Assembly: GCF_000938255.1 (NCBI RefSeq)
Contig: NZ_JYMR01000056.1
Location: forward strand, 377,192 to 441,191
Origin: Bradyrhizobium sp. LTSP849
GTDB lineage: Bacteria; Pseudomonadota; Alphaproteobacteria; Rhizobiales; Xanthobacteraceae
DNA: 64,000 nucleotides
Direction of reading: 5' to 3'
The position numbers and the translations under genes were made by a program. This document shows positions 26,061-34,756 of the stretch, piece by piece. Position 1 is the first letter of the stretch, and every line of letters starts with the position of its first letter. The notes beneath the pieces are model-generated. The model made no database searches and was not told where the DNA came from. It was given only the letters and a program-made list of their open reading frames with translations.

Positions 26061-26884
26061 TGTTGGTCCGCGACAACCAGATGCAGTTTCAACAAGAGTT
26101 TGCCGCAACGCAGAATTCCGTCCTGCTCGACGTCAAGGACGTCACGCTGCAATACGCTTCGCGGACTAGCCTCGTCACGGCGACCTGGCGCGTCAGCTTC
26201 AACGTTCAATATGGTGACCGCTTCATTCTGCTCGGCCCCTCAGGATGCGGAAAATCCTCGCTTCTGAAGGCGATTGGCGGGTTCATCCGGCCGGTGGAGG
26301 GCAGCATCACCCTGCAAGGGAAGCCGATCACCAAGCCCGGCCCCGACCGCATGATGGTGTTCCAGGAGTTCGATCAGCTGTTCCCCTGGCGTACGGTGAT
26401 AGAGAACGTGATGTTCCCAATGACGGTGCGGCCGTGGTCGAGGCGTGATTGCCGGGAGCGGGCACGGGAGGCACTCGAGAAAGTGGGCCTGAGCAGCTTC
26501 GCCGACGCCTATCCTCACATGTTGTCGGGCGGCATGAAGCAGCGCACCGCCATTGCGCGCGCGATGGCGATGGAACCGGACGTGCTTCTGATGGATGAAC
26601 CCTTCGCGGCGCTCGATGCTTTGACGCGCCGGCGGCTGCAGGATGAGTTGCTGCGGCTGTGGGACGATCTTCGCTTCACGATGCTGTTCGTGACGCATGG
26701 AATCGATGAGGCGACCCGGATCGGCTCGCGCATCCTTCTTCTGTCGCCGCATCCGGGCCAGGTGCGTGCCGAATTCAGCTGCCGGTCCGATTGGGACGCA
26801 ACCCAGCGGCTCGGTTTGGAGCAGCGCATCACGACAATGCTGGTGGAAGGCACCGAAAAACCTCAGATAGGCGTGGCGTCATGA
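26060..26884 (+). CDS. ABC transporter ATP-binding protein
   Basis: A 274-residue ABC ATPase of the nitrate/sulfonate/taurine group. Walker A GPSGCGKSSLLKAIGG, Q-loop VFQEFDQLFPW, signature LSGGMKQRTAIARAMAM, Walker B VLLMDEPFAALDAL and the switch His in FVTHGIDEATR are all present, so it should be active. The ATG overlaps the binding-protein stop, and its stop overlaps the permease ATG (ATGA). It powers import through the permease encoded next. Confidence 0.92.
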   Translation: MLVRDNQMQFQQEFAATQNSVLLDVKDVTLQYASRTSLVTATWRVSFNVQYGDRFILLGPSGCGKSSLLKAIGGFIRPVEGSITLQGKPITKPGPDRMMVFQEFDQLFPWRTVIENVMFPMTVRPWSRRDCRERAREALEKVGLSSFADAYPHMLSGGMKQRTAIARAMAMEPDVLLMDEPFAALDALTRRRLQDELLRLWDDLRFTMLFVTHGIDEATRIGSRILLLSPHPGQVRAEFSCRSDWDATQRLGLEQRITTMLVEGTEKPQIGVAS

Positions 26885-27762
26885 GCAGCACGTTTGAAAA
26901 TGCGATTCGGCAGGATTTTGTCGTCGATGTCGTCGCCAAGCCAAACAAGGACTTCGTGGTCAAGCCGCTGGCGATCTGGGAAAGGGTGCTGGATTCCGAT
27001 TGCTTCCGGCGCGCGATGATTCTGATCGTGCTTGCGGCTGTATGGCAGGCCTACGCGCTCTTTGCCGACAATAACCTTGTGTTCCCGAAGCTGACCGACG
27101 TGCTGGTCGCGCTGTGGCGCTCCACGCTTAGCGGCGTGCTGCCGGCGCGCACGTGGAATTCGCTGCAGACACTGCTGACGGGTTATGCGCTCGGCATCGG
27201 GCTCGGCGTGGTGATCACGACGGCGGCTATCACGACCCGTCTGGGGAGCGATCTTCTCGCCACGCTGACCGCGATGTTCAATCCGCTTCCCGCGATCGCG
27301 CTGCTGCCGCTCGCGCTCCTGTGGTTCGGTCTGGGGTCGGGCAGCGTCCTGTTCGTGCTTGCGCATTCGGTGCTGTGGCCGTTCGCGCTGAATACACACG
27401 CTGGCTACCAGGCGGTCAGCGAAACGCTCCGTCTCGCTGGTCGCAATTGCGGCCTACCGCCGCTACAATATGTCATCCGCGTGCTGATGCCGGCAGCGCT
27501 TCCGTCCATCATCGCCGGCCTGAAGATTTCATGGGCCTTCGGCTGGCGAACCCTGATCGCCGCGGAGCTGGTGTTCGGCGCGTCCTCGTCGGGTGGCGGC
27601 GTCGGCTGGTTCATTTTCGAGAAACGCAACGATCTCAAGATTCCGGACGTCTTCGCCGGCCTCCTCGTCATCGTCCTAATCGGTCTGTTCATGGAAGGCG
27701 TCTTTTTCCGCCTGCTGGAGCGGAACACCGTTCGCAAATGGGGAATGGTCCGCTCTGTCTGA
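26881..27762 (+). CDS. ABC transporter permease, SsuC/TauC-like
   Basis: About 293 residues from the ATG at 26881, which overlaps the ATPase stop. The N-terminal 40 residues are soluble, followed by about six membrane segments. The EAA-like coupling loop is LRLAGRNCGLPPLQYVIRVL, and LPSIIAGLKISWAFGWRTLI follows, both typical of the sulfonate/taurine permease family. One permease gene suggests a homodimeric channel. It completes the importer with the two upstream genes. Confidence 0.9.
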   Translation: MSSTFENAIRQDFVVDVVAKPNKDFVVKPLAIWERVLDSDCFRRAMILIVLAAVWQAYALFADNNLVFPKLTDVLVALWRSTLSGVLPARTWNSLQTLLTGYALGIGLGVVITTAAITTRLGSDLLATLTAMFNPLPAIALLPLALLWFGLGSGSVLFVLAHSVLWPFALNTHAGYQAVSETLRLAGRNCGLPPLQYVIRVLMPAALPSIIAGLKISWAFGWRTLIAAELVFGASSSGGGVGWFIFEKRNDLKIPDVFAGLLVIVLIGLFMEGVFFRLLERNTVRKWGMVRSV

Positions 27763-27803
27763 CGCGAAACCTCGCAGGCGACCCGGTCTGGATAGTAACA
27801 CTC

Positions 27804-28688
27804 ATGGACGTTCGTGAACGATGGATCACATATCGCGGAGCCGTCGATGCGTGGGAGTGCGACCAGATGCTGCATATGAATATCCAGCATTTTGCGCGGC
27901 GGATCGGCATGGCCGAGCGTTATCTTCTGGCGCAGTTCGGCCTGTCGAGCAGCGCGCTGCATGGGCGACAACTCCATTTGGTCGCAGCACGGGAGCATAT
28001 CGCGTTTGCAAAGGAGCTTCGCGCGGGCTGCCCGATCGTCGGCCGCAGCGTGCCGGTCGCGATAGGCGGAAATCATCAATTGCGGCTGCAGCATGAGCTG
28101 ATCAACGGCATCTCTGGCGACCCCTGCATGACCGCGTGCAGCGAATACGCGCTCGTTGACAGCGGTGGTGCGCACCATCCGTGGCCGGAGGCGCTGGTCC
28201 AGGCGATCGATGCCGCCGCCAGTCAAGCAGAGTCGCCGTTGCGACCGTCGGCCGGAGATGGAGGCAACGGCATCGAATGCGGACGCTGTATCGTTTCTGA
28301 GGACGACTGCCAGGCGGGCGATGTCACCCGCGAAGTCCTGGTCCGGCTCGCCAATCACGCGGGGAGCCATGTCGGCCTCGAAAAAGGCCGTCAGTGGGAG
28401 GACGGCCGGCTGACCGTCGGCTCCGCGACGCTGCATCTGACCATCGAGCGTCATGCGGCCATTTTGCCCGGAACGATGCTGCAGATCCGGAGCGCGCTTA
28501 CACACAACTCCGGGAAGATCGTCCACATCGAACATCACCTTCTGGATGCTGTCACTGGGCGCGAGTTTGCGACGATGGCTACAGCACACGTCTTCTTCGA
28601 CGTGGCGAGCCGCAAGGCCATCGCAGTCCCCGATGGTCTGACGAGACCTGTTTCGGAAGCCGCGGCTTCGCCGTCGACGCTCTCGTAG
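27804..28688 (+). CDS. Double-hotdog acyl-CoA thioesterase-like protein
   Basis: A 294-residue protein from the ATG at 27804. The first half carries DAWECDQMLHMNIQHFARR, the Asp...HMN pattern of FadM/4-hydroxybenzoyl-CoA-type thioesterases. The second half repeats a hotdog fold (VLVRLANHAGSHVGLEKGR, LDAVTGREFATMATAHVFFD), so it is a tandem hotdog. It follows the ABC importer by 41 bases and is likely co-transcribed. It may release a CoA product or relieve CoA trapping in the pathway. The second half lacks an obvious catalytic Asp, so only the first may be active (inference). Confidence 0.78.
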   Translation: MDVRERWITYRGAVDAWECDQMLHMNIQHFARRIGMAERYLLAQFGLSSSALHGRQLHLVAAREHIAFAKELRAGCPIVGRSVPVAIGGNHQLRLQHELINGISGDPCMTACSEYALVDSGGAHHPWPEALVQAIDAAASQAESPLRPSAGDGGNGIECGRCIVSEDDCQAGDVTREVLVRLANHAGSHVGLEKGRQWEDGRLTVGSATLHLTIERHAAILPGTMLQIRSALTHNSGKIVHIEHHLLDAVTGREFATMATAHVFFDVASRKAIAVPDGLTRPVSEAAASPSTLS

Positions 28689-28727
28689 GCAATCCGCCAA
28701 TCTCCCTTGATTTGGAAAGTCCTCGCA

Positions 28728-31010
28728 ATGTCTTCAGAACAGTCGTTCACCAACTGGATGCCCGAAGTCGCGCCGGTCGATGCATCGGACGCCGGCACGG
28801 TCAGGATCGATAACTGTGGACCCTTCGTAGCGGGCAGTTATCAACGCTTCACTCTGACTTACACCGCGGGACGCTATGGCATCGACGATACCGGTTCATT
28901 GAAGATCTGCTATCGCTTCGCGTCCGACATGGGACGGCCGCAGTTTTCGGACCCGACGGCCGCAAATTGGGTCGGTGTCGTCGCCTCCAACGGCGCCGTT
29001 CTCGATTTTCGATTCGATCAGAAGCAAAACACTCGTCCGTGGGACCGGACGATCTACATCAAGGTGGTCGCCGGCTATATGCGGGAAGGCGATACGATTA
29101 CGGTCAGCTTCGGCACCGATGAACGAGGCGCCGGAATGCGCATGCAAACGTTCGTCGACCCGGAATTCTGCTTCCGCGTTCTCGTCGATCCGATCGCTAC
29201 CTACACTTACGTTGAAGTGCCCGGCGTTCCCCTGTTGCCGATCGTGCCAGGAGCCGCCCATAAATGGCACGCGGTCATTCCGACGTCCCGGGCGCGGGGT
29301 GACGTCTTTGCGTTGAATGTTCGCGTCGATGATATTTGGGGCAATCCCACCGCCGATTGTCCCGCGGGTCCGTTCCGCCTGAAAGGCAACGGTCCCATCG
29401 CTGCGCTGCCTGATGAGGTCCGTTTCCAGCCGGGCGCCAAGGCGCTGCGGATTGAGGGCTTGAAAGTCAATGCACCGGGCCTGATCGTCATTGATGTCCT
29501 CGATGCCGGCGGACAGAAGGTCGTCAGCTCGAACACGCTGGTGGCAAAGGACGAGCTTTCGCTACGGCCCTATTGGGGCGATCTGCACGCGCAAAGCGGT
29601 GAGACCATCGGCTCGGGTTCGGCACTGGATTATATTGTGTTCGGACGAGACTATGCCTTTCTCGATATGATTGGGCATCAGGGTAACGACTTCCAGATCA
29701 CCCAGCGGTTCTGGTCCAAGCTTAACAGCCTGATGCGCGAATGGAACGCGCCCGGCCGGTTCGTCACGTTGCCGGGCTATGAATGGTCGGGCAATACGGC
29801 TCTGGGCGGCGACCGCAACGTCTTCTACAAGGACGAGAGCCTGCCGATCCGGCGCTCGTCGCACGCGCTTGTCGCGGATCGTTCGGACGTCGAGACGGAT
29901 TGCTGGGATGCGCGCGCGTTGTTTTCCGCTCTCGGGCCCGACTTTTCGCAAACCGTCGTTTGGGCCCACTGCGGCGGGCGATATGCTGATATCGCCTACG
30001 CGCATGACCACGCCCTGGAGCGGTCGGTCGAAATACATTCGAGCTGGGGAACGTTCGAATGGCTCGCGGCCGACGCGTTTCAGCAGGGCTATCGCGTTGG
30101 TATCGTCGGCAACAGCGACGGTCACAAGGGGCGGCCGGGATCGGAGCCGCCGGGGGCTTCGCTGTTCGGCGCACTGGGTGGCCTGACCTGCTACTGGATG
30201 AAAGAGCTGACGCGCGACTGCCTGTTCGATGCCTTGCAGTCACGCCACCACTACGCCACGACCGGATCGCGCGTGCATCTGATGGTGGATGTTCAGCTAG
30301 CTGATTCCGGAACGGTGTGGACCGACGATCCACGCGTGCCCGGCGCGCGCTCACACACGTCAGATGTCGTCATGATGGGTGATATCGTCTCGTGTTCGGC
30401 GCGCTGCGTCGCGCTTCATGCGACGATCGTGGCGGATTCTGCCATCCTGTGCATTGAAGTGCGGCGTGGTTCAGAGATTCTGGAAACGATCCGCCCCAAT
30501 GGCAAACTGCCGATGGGCCGCCGTTATCGCATCGAGTGGAGCGGGGCTGAATACCGAGGACGCGCACGGCAAACCGTGTGGGACGGCACGCTCAGGGTTG
30601 AAGGCGCGGAAATCGTCAGCGCGAACCCGATCAACTTCTTGAATCCGGACCGCCCGTTGAAGCAGGTGTCGAGGACCGAACTGTCGTGGTCGTCGATCAC
30701 GACAGGCAATTACGCCGGAATAGACCTGGTCCTGAGCGGTGACGATGCCGCGATCAAGATCGAAACTGCGGTGGGAGAGCTGGCAGTCAGTCTTGCGGAC
30801 GTCGGTCACGCGCCGACAATCCGCAAGTTCGGAAAACTCGCCCGCGAGCTTCGCATTTCGCGACAGCCGGACGAATATGCGGTGACGGCCAGCGAATTGA
30901 GGCGCGACATCGATCTTGTCCCCGGCGACAACCCTCTATGGATTTGCGCCAGTTTTGCGGACGGACACCAGGCCTGGTCCAGCCCGATCTATTTTATTGG
31001 ACAGCAATGA
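28728..31010 (+). CDS. DUF3604-like metal-dependent hydrolase (PHP-like)
   Basis: About 760 residues from the ATG at 28728. The N-terminal 280 residues are beta-rich (two Ig-like or jelly-roll parts). The core has YWGDLHAQSGETIGSG, DMIGHQGNDFQ, VVWAHCGGRYADIAY, VEIHSSWGTFEW and GIVGNSDGHKGRPG, a His/Asp-rich pattern of DUF3604 proteins related to the PHP phosphoesterase/amidohydrolase superfamily. No signal peptide is visible. It ends the long operon, so it probably hydrolyses the imported substrate or an intermediate. No activity is established for the family that I can name with confidence. Confidence 0.8.
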   Translation: MSSEQSFTNWMPEVAPVDASDAGTVRIDNCGPFVAGSYQRFTLTYTAGRYGIDDTGSLKICYRFASDMGRPQFSDPTAANWVGVVASNGAVLDFRFDQKQNTRPWDRTIYIKVVAGYMREGDTITVSFGTDERGAGMRMQTFVDPEFCFRVLVDPIATYTYVEVPGVPLLPIVPGAAHKWHAVIPTSRARGDVFALNVRVDDIWGNPTADCPAGPFRLKGNGPIAALPDEVRFQPGAKALRIEGLKVNAPGLIVIDVLDAGGQKVVSSNTLVAKDELSLRPYWGDLHAQSGETIGSGSALDYIVFGRDYAFLDMIGHQGNDFQITQRFWSKLNSLMREWNAPGRFVTLPGYEWSGNTALGGDRNVFYKDESLPIRRSSHALVADRSDVETDCWDARALFSALGPDFSQTVVWAHCGGRYADIAYAHDHALERSVEIHSSWGTFEWLAADAFQQGYRVGIVGNSDGHKGRPGSEPPGASLFGALGGLTCYWMKELTRDCLFDALQSRHHYATTGSRVHLMVDVQLADSGTVWTDDPRVPGARSHTSDVVMMGDIVSCSARCVALHATIVADSAILCIEVRRGSEILETIRPNGKLPMGRRYRIEWSGAEYRGRARQTVWDGTLRVEGAEIVSANPINFLNPDRPLKQVSRTELSWSSITTGNYAGIDLVLSGDDAAIKIETAVGELAVSLADVGHAPTIRKFGKLARELRISRQPDEYAVTASELRRDIDLVPGDNPLWICASFADGHQAWSSPIYFIGQQ

Positions 31011-31044
31011 TGTTCCGCGCAGAACCCGCGGGGAGTTTGTGAAA

Positions 31045-31215
31045 ATGCGCGTACTAACCTCGGCTGGGGACATCCTCCCCAGGACACTCGACTTCGAGGG
31101 CCTCGGTTATTGCGCATCGTTCGACCCCGCCGCTATTTTTCCGCGCAACAGCACAGAGCGGATCAATCTGATGATCCACTTTCATCGCGCGGAAATCGCG
31201 CGCAGAGCCGATTGA
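31045..31215 (+). CDS. Small hypothetical protein
   Basis: A 56-residue ORF from the ATG at 31045 (GGGGAG upstream) that begins MRVLTSAGDILPRTLDFEGL. It lies in the gap between the DUF3604 gene and the convergent LysR gene. I recognise no family; it has no membrane segment. It might be a remnant or a chance ORF, given the small size. Confidence 0.25.
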   Translation: MRVLTSAGDILPRTLDFEGLGYCASFDPAAIFPRNSTERINLMIHFHRAEIARRAD

Positions 31216-31218
31216 CAT

Positions 31219-32118
31219 CTAGTCGTGAAACCTCGCGAATTCCTGCTGGATTCCGGTGACGAAGTCCTGGGCTGGACTAGGTGGTTGCTTGTTCAGCGGT
31301 ACGACCAGGCTGAAGCGTACCTCGATGCGCGGCTCAAGCCGCTTGAAGCAGATGTCTGGCTCGACGGCTGCCTCTGCGCTGAACGGGTCGACGATGGCGA
31401 GCCCACCGCCGGCGGCGACCAGCGAGCAGGCGATCAGCGACGAGGGGGTTTCCGGGCCGAGCTGGCGACGGATTCCCTGGGAGAGAAAGAAGGAATCGAT
31501 TCTCGTCCGCAGTAATGTTGCTCGGGCGATTGAAATGAACGGCTCGGAGCTGAAGTCGGCGGGGACCAGCACCGGCTTTGCGGCCAACATGTGTGATGCT
31601 GGTATCGCGGCGACCGCTGCAACACCAGCCAGTTCCTCCCGACGTATGCGGGGATGGTCGAACGGAGAGTCGACGAAACCGATGTCGCAGCGGCCACTTG
31701 ATATCAATTCGATGATGGCTTCTGACGAATTTCCGATCAGCTCGATATTCAGATCGGGTCGCTGAGCCAGGAAGCGGCCAATGAAGCGCGGCAGCCAACC
31801 CACGTAGAGCGCGGGAAGGGAAGCGACCCGAAGGCTTCCGCGGCTGTGACGTCTGAGGCCGGCCGCAGATTGATCAATCTGCTCGAGGCCGACGAAATAG
31901 CGCTCGACGTCCAGAAACAGGGCGGCCGCCTCGGCGGTCGGACGCAGACGTCCTCCGGTGCGTCGTTCGAATAGCGTCAGGCCGATGCGCGCTTCGAGGT
32001 CCCGGATGAGCCGGCTGACCGCTGGCTGCGATATCCGCATGGCGGCGGCCGCTGTGGTGATGCCGCCGGCGACCATCACAGCTCGGAAGGCCTCGATCTG
32101 CCTCTGATTGATCATCAA
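31219..32118 (-). CDS. LysR-family regulator of the SBP/oxidase operon
   Basis: A 299-residue LysR-type regulator. The N-terminal HTH is INQRQIEAFRAVMVAGGITT with the recognition helix MRISQPAVSRLIRDLEARIG. The effector domain follows (SLPALYVGWLPRFIGRFLAQ, SGRCDIGFVDSPFD). It is divergent from the solute-binding protein gene across 113 AT-rich bases and likely regulates the 32.2-37.5 kb operon. Family resemblance is to NocR/OccR-like regulators of amino-acid and opine catabolism, which fits the enzymes downstream; this link is inference. Confidence 0.9.
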   Translation of the reverse strand: MMINQRQIEAFRAVMVAGGITTAAAAMRISQPAVSRLIRDLEARIGLTLFERRTGGRLRPTAEAAALFLDVERYFVGLEQIDQSAAGLRRHSRGSLRVASLPALYVGWLPRFIGRFLAQRPDLNIELIGNSSEAIIELISSGRCDIGFVDSPFDHPRIRREELAGVAAVAAIPASHMLAAKPVLVPADFSSEPFISIARATLLRTRIDSFFLSQGIRRQLGPETPSSLIACSLVAAGGGLAIVDPFSAEAAVEPDICFKRLEPRIEVRFSLVVPLNKQPPSPAQDFVTGIQQEFARFHD

Positions 32119-32231
32119 CGACCCATAACATTAGATTCTAGGCCAAAGCCTGAATTGTATTTGACCAGCTATGGGCTGGCTGCGACCATCATAAAAATTA
32201 TTCGAAAATTCAACAAAGTGGGGATAAATTC

Positions 32232-33269
32232 ATGCTGAGAAGGTTGCTTCTCGCGGCTATTGCCGTGTGCGTTACCCATGCCATTCCTGCATCGGCTCAG
32301 GACGCGACACTTTATGTCGCGGGTTCCGGCGGGACGATGGAGAAGGCGATCCGCAGCGAGGTTTTTCCGTCCTTCGCAAGCAAACACAACGTCAAGCTCG
32401 AATACATCGCCGGCAACTCCACCGACGTGCTGGCCAAGCTCCAGGCGCAGAAAGGAAGCCAGCAGATCGACGTCGCCATCATCGACGACGGCCCGATGGC
32501 GCAAGCGGTGGCGCTGGGCTTTTGCCGACCGCTCGATGTGGGCCCGGTGGTCGACGACCTCTACGGCATCGCTCGCTTTCCAGACGGCAAGTCGCTGGCC
32601 TTCGCTCTGCTCGGCGCCGGCTTCGTCTACAGCAAGGAGACCTTTGCCAAGAATAACTGGCCGGTGCCGACCTCTTGGAACGACCTCGCCGATCCGAAGT
32701 TCAAGGGCAAGATCGTGATCCCGCCGCTGAACAATACATACGGGGTGATCTCGCTCGTGCAGGTCGCCAAAGTGAATGGCGGCAGCGAGAAGAACATCGA
32801 GCCGGGCTTTATCGCCTTCAAGGACAAGATCGGCGCGAACGTGCTGGCCTACGAGCCGTCGCCCGGCAAGATGACGGAGTTGTTGCAGAGCGGACAGGCG
32901 GCGCTCGCGGTCTGGGGATCGAGCCGTGCCAAGGCTCTTGCGGACAGCGGATTTGCCTCAGACTTCGTCTACCCGAAGGAAGGTGGCGTCGTCATCGGTG
33001 TCGGCATTTGCCCGGTCGCCGGCGGGAAGGAGAGCCCGCTCGCGCAGCAGTTCATTGCCCATCTGCTCTCGCCCGACATGCAGGTCGCCATGTCGAAGAC
33101 GTCTGGTCTTGCGCCCGCAAACAAGAAGGCCGAGCTGCCGCCAGAGAGCCGCGCAGGAATGCCTTACGGTCCCGAGCAGGTCGCACAGCTCAAGACGATC
33201 GACTGGGTCGAGATCAACCGCCAGCGCGACGACTGGAACAAGCGCTGGGTCCGCGAGATCGAACGCTAG
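32232..33269 (+). CDS. ABC transporter substrate-binding protein, PotD-like
   Basis: A 345-residue exported binding protein. The signal peptide MLRRLLLAAIAVCVTHAIPA is cleaved near PASA/QD. The mature chain resembles iron(III)/polyamine binding proteins (LYVAGSGGTMEKAIRSEVFP, PTSWNDLADPKFKGKIVIPP, AALAVWGSSRAKALA). SD-like GGGGA precedes the ATG. It starts the operon but no ABC permease or ATPase gene follows, so it must use a transporter encoded elsewhere or outside the operon. The ligand is probably an amino acid or opine-like compound, from the enzymes downstream. Confidence 0.86.
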   Translation: MLRRLLLAAIAVCVTHAIPASAQDATLYVAGSGGTMEKAIRSEVFPSFASKHNVKLEYIAGNSTDVLAKLQAQKGSQQIDVAIIDDGPMAQAVALGFCRPLDVGPVVDDLYGIARFPDGKSLAFALLGAGFVYSKETFAKNNWPVPTSWNDLADPKFKGKIVIPPLNNTYGVISLVQVAKVNGGSEKNIEPGFIAFKDKIGANVLAYEPSPGKMTELLQSGQAALAVWGSSRAKALADSGFASDFVYPKEGGVVIGVGICPVAGGKESPLAQQFIAHLLSPDMQVAMSKTSGLAPANKKAELPPESRAGMPYGPEQVAQLKTIDWVEINRQRDDWNKRWVREIER

Positions 33270-33360
33270 CATCGCACACCGTTTGGCGCCGGTTCTTGAA
33301 CGAGCCGGCGCCGTTCATTGCTATGAATCGTGCCGAGCGGGCGCGCCGGGAGCTGTTTTC

Positions 33361-34479
33361 GTGACGCACGACTATGATATTGCAGTGATCGGTGGTGGCC
33401 TCGTCGGCACCGCCATCGCCTATGGCCTGGCGAAGACCGGCCAGCGTGTCGCACTGCTGGATGAGGACGACCGCGCCAGGCGCGCCTCGGTCGCGAATTT
33501 CTCGCTCATCTGGGTGCAGACCAAGGGCCTCGGCATGCCGGAGTATTCGGACTGGTCCCGTGGCGCCGCCGATCTCTGGCCGGACTTCCGAAACGAGATC
33601 GCCGCACTGACCGGCATCGACCTTGCCTTCTCGCAGCCGGGTGGTTTTCATCTTTGCCTGTCGGAGGCCGAGGTCGACGCACGTGCCTCGCAACTCGCCC
33701 GCATCAACGTGCAGGCCGGCATGTCGCCACTGCCCTACGAGATCCTGGGTCACAACGCCGTGCGGGAGATGTTGCCGGACATCGGCCCCGAAGTTGTCGG
33801 GGCCAGCTATTGCCCGCTCGATGGCCAGTGCAATTCGATGCGCCTGTTCTGGGGATTGCACACGGCCTTTGCGCGGTTGGGCGGACATTATCGGAGCGAC
33901 CATCGCGTCGAGAGCCTCACCGCCAGCGAAGGAGGTTTCGTCGCTTCGACGGCTGTCGGCTCGGTGGCCGCGGGCAAGGTGGTGATCGCCGCCGGCAATG
34001 ACAGCCGCAGGCTGGGTGCCATGGTTGGCATCGACGCCCAGGTCAGACCCCAGCGCGGGCAGGTGCTTGTGACCGAGCGCATGAAGCCCTTCCTCCATTA
34101 TCCGACCATCACGGTGCGGCAGGCCGATGAAGGCTCGGTGATGCTTGGCGATGCCATCGAAGAGGAGAATCCGAGTCTTGTGGTCGGCACCGACGTGCTC
34201 GCCAAGATGGCGGATCGCGCAAGGCGCATGTTCCCCGGCCTCTCGAAGGTCAACATCGTGCGGACATGGGCCGCCCAGCGGGTCATGACGAAGGATGGTT
34301 GCCCCATCTACGACGAGTCGCGGGAGCATCCCGGCGCTTTCGTCGCCAATTGCCACAGCGGCGTCACCCTGGCGCCGCGCCATGCGCAGACGCTGGCGCC
34401 CTTGATCGCGTCCTCGCGCGTGAAGGCGGAACTGCCAGCCTTCGGCACCGGGAGGTTCGATGTTTCGACGGTTCACTAA
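33361..34479 (+). CDS. FAD-dependent oxidoreductase, DadA/glycine-oxidase type
   Basis: About 372 residues from the GTG at 33361 (GGGAG upstream). The dinucleotide-binding motif is DYDIAVIGGGLVGTAIAYGL. The DAO fold continues with SVANFSLIWVQTKGLG and ends AFVANCHSGVTLAPRHAQTL, typical of the catalytic subunit of multi-component amino-acid or opine oxidases and of D-hydroxyproline dehydrogenase (LhpB-like). Its last 20 bases overlap the 2Fe-2S gene, so these subunits are coupled. It would oxidise the C-N bond of a D-amino acid, N-methyl amino acid or opine. Confidence 0.87.
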   Translation: MTHDYDIAVIGGGLVGTAIAYGLAKTGQRVALLDEDDRARRASVANFSLIWVQTKGLGMPEYSDWSRGAADLWPDFRNEIAALTGIDLAFSQPGGFHLCLSEAEVDARASQLARINVQAGMSPLPYEILGHNAVREMLPDIGPEVVGASYCPLDGQCNSMRLFWGLHTAFARLGGHYRSDHRVESLTASEGGFVASTAVGSVAAGKVVIAAGNDSRRLGAMVGIDAQVRPQRGQVLVTERMKPFLHYPTITVRQADEGSVMLGDAIEEENPSLVVGTDVLAKMADRARRMFPGLSKVNIVRTWAAQRVMTKDGCPIYDESREHPGAFVANCHSGVTLAPRHAQTLAPLIASSRVKAELPAFGTGRFDVSTVH

Positions 34480-34756
34480 TCGCCCCGAGCAGGGCGTGAC
34501 CATTACGGTCGACGGGCGCGAGATCTCGGCCAAAGCAACGGATTCGGTTGCTGCCGCGATGTTCGCGGCCGGAATTACGACATGCCGGACCACTGTCGTC
34601 GACGCCCGGGCGCGCGGTCCGTACTGCATGATGGGCGTCTGCTTCGACTGCCTCGTCATTGTCGACGGCATCGGGAGCCGACAGGGCTGCATGACGCGCG
34701 TGCGCGATGGCATGGTCGTCGAATCCCAGAAGGGCAGGCGGGAGATCGGGCGATGA
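34460..34756 (+). CDS. Small (2Fe-2S)-binding dehydrogenase subunit
   Basis: A 98-residue ferredoxin-like protein. Four cysteines lie at 56, 61, 64 and 77 (C-x4-C-x2-C-x12-C; MMGVCFDCLVIVDG), the plant-ferredoxin-like arrangement of the small subunits HcnA/OoxX/LhpF and the sarcosine oxidase alpha N-terminus. It overlaps both neighbours (20 bases before, ATGA after), which indicates a stoichiometric complex with the FAD subunits on each side. It passes electrons within the complex. Confidence 0.87.
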   Translation: MFRRFTNRPEQGVTITVDGREISAKATDSVAAAMFAAGITTCRTTVVDARARGPYCMMGVCFDCLVIVDGIGSRQGCMTRVRDGMVVESQKGRREIGR

